Source: Phycisphaerae bacterium (GTDB lineage Bacteria > Planctomycetota > Phycisphaerae > Sedimentisphaerales > Anaerohalosphaeraceae). Taken from it: a stretch of 8,618 bases of DNA. The stretch spans positions 1 through 8,618 of the forward strand of contig JAIPFN010000255.1 of NCBI GenBank assembly GCA_021736615.1, given 5' to 3'. The notes beneath the pieces are model-generated. The model was not told the origin of the DNA. It did no database searches and saw nothing but the letters and a program-made list of their open reading frames with translations. Within the stretch, counting starts at the first letter, position 1. The number at the start of each line of letters is the position of its first letter. The position numbers and the translations under genes are program-made. This document shows, piece by piece, positions 6,181 through 8,618 of this stretch.

Positions 6181-7200
6181 CTATTTTGTCAGTAACAGGA
6201 CTGCTTGAGCGGCCCTGAGTTGAAGATCCTTGTTACTTGAGTTTAGGAGTATGGGGATGTATTTTATTAGTTCAGGTCCACCGATTCTTCCTATTGCCAT
6301 TGCCGCCAGCAGGTCCGCTTGCTCTCTTGATTTCTCATCGGCCGTGGGGCGAATAGTTGTAAAATATTGAATAACCTCGTTTTTCCCGCTAGAGTCTGAC
6401 ATTCTGCCAAGCTGTTCGGCGGCAAAAAGTCTTATTTCAGGCATTTCATCAGTAAGCATTGTCTTTATAGCCGCTCTTGAATTAGTGGTATCTGCTAGTC
6501 TCATGCCATTTATTCCGCTTATTTTGTCGTCTGCAAATTTACTTACCAGTAAGGTCCAGAGCCTTTGATAGGTTGTTTTTTTGTCTATGTTCAGCATCGC
6601 CAATGCTTCAGTCGCCTGTACCTTGACGCCATAAGATGATTCTTTGTCATTGAGTACCCATTTGAGGTGTTCATGTGCGTCTTTTTTTCCCAGTTTTCCG
6701 ATTAAAAGTGCGGCATTGGCACGAACTGTCTGATCGGTGTTCTTTAATTGCTCAATTATGAGCGAATACTGGTTTTCTTTTCGCAGTTTTGTCAGCGTAT
6801 ATGCCGCGGCGATTTGAACGTTAATTTGCTCATCTTTCAGCAAGGGTTTGACAGACAGGGCACCCTGTTTGTAATCCATGTCTCCAATGGTCACGGCTGC
6901 TAAAAATCTTACCCCGAATTTCTCATCTTTCAGCAATTTGACAACCGTTGGCATCAGGTCATTTCTGCCTGTTTCGGAGACTACCTCGATCGCGTGGGCC
7001 CTGATAACCCCGTTTTGGTTTGTAAGGCTTTGATAGAGTATTGAATTTGCTCTCTCACTGAGACTCTTTATATCAATACTGTCTATGTTTCTGTCTATGT
7101 TTCTATTTTTAAGGGAAATATTTTGCTGTTTTTCATTTTCCTGACAGCCAACTGTTAGGAACATTGTAATTGACACTATGGCTATGAGCACATTTTTCAC
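6181..7200 (-). CDS. HEAT-repeat lipoprotein, specific function unknown
   Basis: A 339-residue protein built of helical HEAT-type repeats, a scaffold fold for protein-protein contacts. It has a basic start and hydrophobic signal (MKNVLIAIVSITMFLTVGC) with cysteine 19 as the likely lipidated residue. The lipobox is LTVGC: Leu stands one place earlier than usual and Thr occupies the -3 position. A polar linker (20-60) follows, then about eight or nine repeats of some 31-35 residues across 61-339, with recurring features such as VRFLAAVTIGDM, VQIAAAYTLTKL, VRANAALLIGKL, IRLFAAEQLGRM and LQLRAAQAVLLL. It should be anchored to a membrane and face the periplasm. The GTG start immediately follows the lnt stop (TAA-GTG), with AAAGG 8 bases upstream, so it is probably co-translated with lnt, whose enzyme could complete its acylation. 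The partner is unknown; HEAT lyase or phycobilisome-type functions have no support here. Confidence 0.9.
   Translation of the reverse strand: MKNVLIAIVSITMFLTVGCQENEKQQNISLKNRNIDRNIDSIDIKSLSERANSILYQSLTNQNGVIRAHAIEVVSETGRNDLMPTVVKLLKDEKFGVRFLAAVTIGDMDYKQGALSVKPLLKDEQINVQIAAAYTLTKLRKENQYSLIIEQLKNTDQTVRANAALLIGKLGKKDAHEHLKWVLNDKESSYGVKVQATEALAMLNIDKKTTYQRLWTLLVSKFADDKISGINGMRLADTTNSRAAIKTMLTDEMPEIRLFAAEQLGRMSDSSGKNEVIQYFTTIRPTADEKSREQADLLAAMAIGRIGGPELIKYIPILLNSSNKDLQLRAAQAVLLLTK
7080..7103. repeat. 12-bp tandem repeat in the HEAT gene linker
   Basis: TGTCTATGTTTC twice in tandem, encoding a duplicated RNID unit in the polar linker after the lipidated cysteine. The length is in frame, so it is probably harmless linker length variation. 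Confidence 0.6.
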
Positions 7201-8618
7201 TTATTTGGCCTTTCGTTTCAGATATTTTGACATTAACAATCTTTCCAGAAGCATTGCCGCCAGTATCGCCACAAACGATCCTGCAGCATATATATCGGGC
7301 CATTTGCCGTATTGACTGAAGAAAGTTACCCTGTTATCTATGAATATTTTATCGACGAACCATCCTTCGACACATTCTCTGTCCATGGCCTGTTTGGGGA
7401 GGTTCCCGTCGGAATAGCCGTCCACGATCCTTCCGAGCGGGTCCACGATGCAGCTTATTCCGGTATTAACGCTCCTTATAACACTGATACGGTTCTCTAT
7501 GGCCCTGAATACCGTTATCGCTGTTCGCTGGCTGAGTTCGCCGCTTGGAATTGTTTTTCCGCCATCTTTGTCAAATTTGACATACCATCCGTCGTTGCTG
7601 ATATTGATCAGCCAGTCGCTTTTTTTCTTTCCATCGCCGCCTGTGACCATTTTCCGGGTAACTTCCGAGTCGGTATCTTCATAGCATATCAAACAGCCGA
7701 AGTGATATGTCTTTTCATCGGATTTCATGTCGAAGATCGTATATTTGGTTCCGGCGGTCAGGCTGTAATCGTAGTCGAACGGGCTAAAGTACCTGAACAT
7801 CTTGTATAAAGACGGTACCGAATCCTTAAGCGGGATATACTCGCCGAATGGCACCAGGTGTATCTTGTCGAATCTTTTCGGGTCCTGTTTGCCGTCCGGC
7901 CGGTACAGGTAAGCCGAGTTAAATCTTTCGGTGATGATATATTTAGGAGGTTCCACCGTTGCCGCGTGCGATCCGAACAATACGTATCCGCGATCCTTGA
8001 CATGCTTTGAGATAGTTTCGTCAAATCTTCCGCCCGGGTTATCCATTTTGAATTTATCGAGAATCCTCGTAAAAGATTTATTCATCGTGGCAAGGACGAT
8101 GGTTTCCGGCCAGGCGACCAGTTCTGCGCCCGCGTCGAAGCATTTGTCGCTTTTGTCGATCAGGTCGTCAAGTATAAGTTCGCCATTGTCGGCCAGTTCC
8201 TTGACATAAGAAGGGATGTTGGGCTGAACGGAACCTAAAACCGGTCCTTCGCTGACAAACTTCGCCGATTGACCGATACGATACTTGCCGTATGTCATAA
8301 CGCTAAGCAAAACAAAAACAGTAACAGAAACCTTAACTCCATTAACTACACTAAATCCGTACCGATAGCATCCTGCCCACACCGTTTTGCTGGGAGGGGT
8401 GGATTGCCAGGCAAAAATAAGATCGCAAACAAGCCCGTTAACCATAGCGATAACAAACGAAACCCCCGTTACCCCGAACAGGTCGGCAAACTGTATCAGC
8501 GTCGTATTTGCATACTGACTATGTCCAAGCAGCCGCCAGCTGAACCCGGCCATAAGTATTCCCTGCCACGCTTCTGCGCCGATGATAAGAATCGGCAGGG
8601 CGATGAAAAGCGACCATT
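7201..8618 (-). CDS. lnt: Apolipoprotein N-acyltransferase Lnt, 5' end outside the window
   Basis: Inner-membrane enzyme that adds the third acyl chain to the N-terminal cysteine of lipoproteins, the last step after Lgt and Lsp. The frame runs to the window edge; about 471 residues are visible and the first membrane segments are missing. The ATG at 8553 is internal: the preceding in-frame residues (LPILIIGAEAWQGILMAGFSW) match the conserved part before GFPW...LGYSQ. The nitrilase-type triad is complete: Glu in LVAWPET (codon 8104-8106), Lys in FDKIHLVPFGEYIP (7864-7866) and Cys in GCLICYED (7684-7686). NISNDGWY stands where NISNDAWFG is usual, and is followed by a charged insert (VKFDKDGGKTIPSGE) before the ELSQRTAITVFRAIENR helix. 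A C-terminal membrane helix (about the last 30 residues) and a basic tail end the protein. It overlaps nothing and abuts the HEAT lipoprotein gene at zero spacing. Confidence 0.95.
   Translation of the reverse strand, partial: WSLFIALPILIIGAEAWQGILMAGFSWRLLGHSQYANTTLIQFADLFGVTGVSFVIAMVNGLVCDLIFAWQSTPPSKTVWAGCYRYGFSVVNGVKVSVTVFVLLSVMTYGKYRIGQSAKFVSEGPVLGSVQPNIPSYVKELADNGELILDDLIDKSDKCFDAGAELVAWPETIVLATMNKSFTRILDKFKMDNPGGRFDETISKHVKDRGYVLFGSHAATVEPPKYIITERFNSAYLYRPDGKQDPKRFDKIHLVPFGEYIPLKDSVPSLYKMFRYFSPFDYDYSLTAGTKYTIFDMKSDEKTYHFGCLICYEDTDSEVTRKMVTGGDGKKKSDWLINISNDGWYVKFDKDGGKTIPSGELSQRTAITVFRAIENRISVIRSVNTGISCIVDPLGRIVDGYSDGNLPKQAMDRECVEGWFVDKIFIDNRVTFFSQYGKWPDIYAAGSFVAILAAMLLERLLMSKYLKRKAK

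Noticed and set aside
8551..8553. ATG at 8553 as the true start of lnt
   Set aside because: Conserved Lnt sequence continues in frame upstream to the window edge, so this methionine is internal.

Overview
All well-supported genes in this window lie on the minus strand and read from high to low coordinates. Together they form a bacterial cell-envelope cluster. In transcription order they are: the 3' part of an apolipoprotein N-acyltransferase gene (lnt, 5' end beyond the window); a HEAT-repeat lipoprotein (6181-7200); a membrane-anchored coiled-coil protein with an MreC-like C-terminal motif (5089-5961); a 52-residue single-pass membrane protein (4928-5086); mreB (3790-4845); mreC (2870-3718); mreD (2348-2869); and penicillin-binding protein 2 (mrdA/pbpA, 2187 down to base 1, with only its last few codons missing). 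The longer plus-strand reading frames are antisense shadows of these genes.

The organism is probably a Gram-negative-type bacterium of the Planctomycetota/PVC group, with the class Phycisphaerae as my best guess. This is an inference from gene style, not a database match: divergent Lnt, MreC, MreD and PBP2 proteins around a well-conserved MreB, the coiled-coil plus small membrane protein pair just upstream of mreB, frequent GTG/TTG starts, and weak or absent Shine-Dalgarno sites. MreB, MreC, MreD and PBP2 point to a peptidoglycan-making, elongating cell. Lnt and a lipoprotein imply a lipoprotein maturation pathway.

Region by region: 7201-8618 is lnt, followed with no gap by the HEAT lipoprotein (TAA stop directly followed by GTG start). 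A 219-bp gap (5962-6180) holds a good sigma70-type promoter (TTGACC, 17-bp spacer, TAAAAT), an extended -10 element nearer the gene, a weak terminator candidate and a strong Shine-Dalgarno. It therefore separates an lnt/HEAT unit from a downstream envelope unit. From 5961 to 2348 the genes are tightly packed: 2 bp between the coiled-coil and small membrane genes, 82 bp to mreB, 71 bp to mreC and 0 bp between mreC and mreD. A 160-bp gap with three inverted repeats and a pair of -10-like boxes (2188-2347) precedes PBP2.

The likely joint job is lateral-wall peptidoglycan synthesis. MreB filaments on the inner membrane, the MreC/MreD scaffold and the transpeptidase PBP2 are the known elongasome parts. 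The coiled-coil and small membrane proteins are candidate lineage-specific partners. No RNA genes, CRISPR arrays, transposons or prophage genes were seen.
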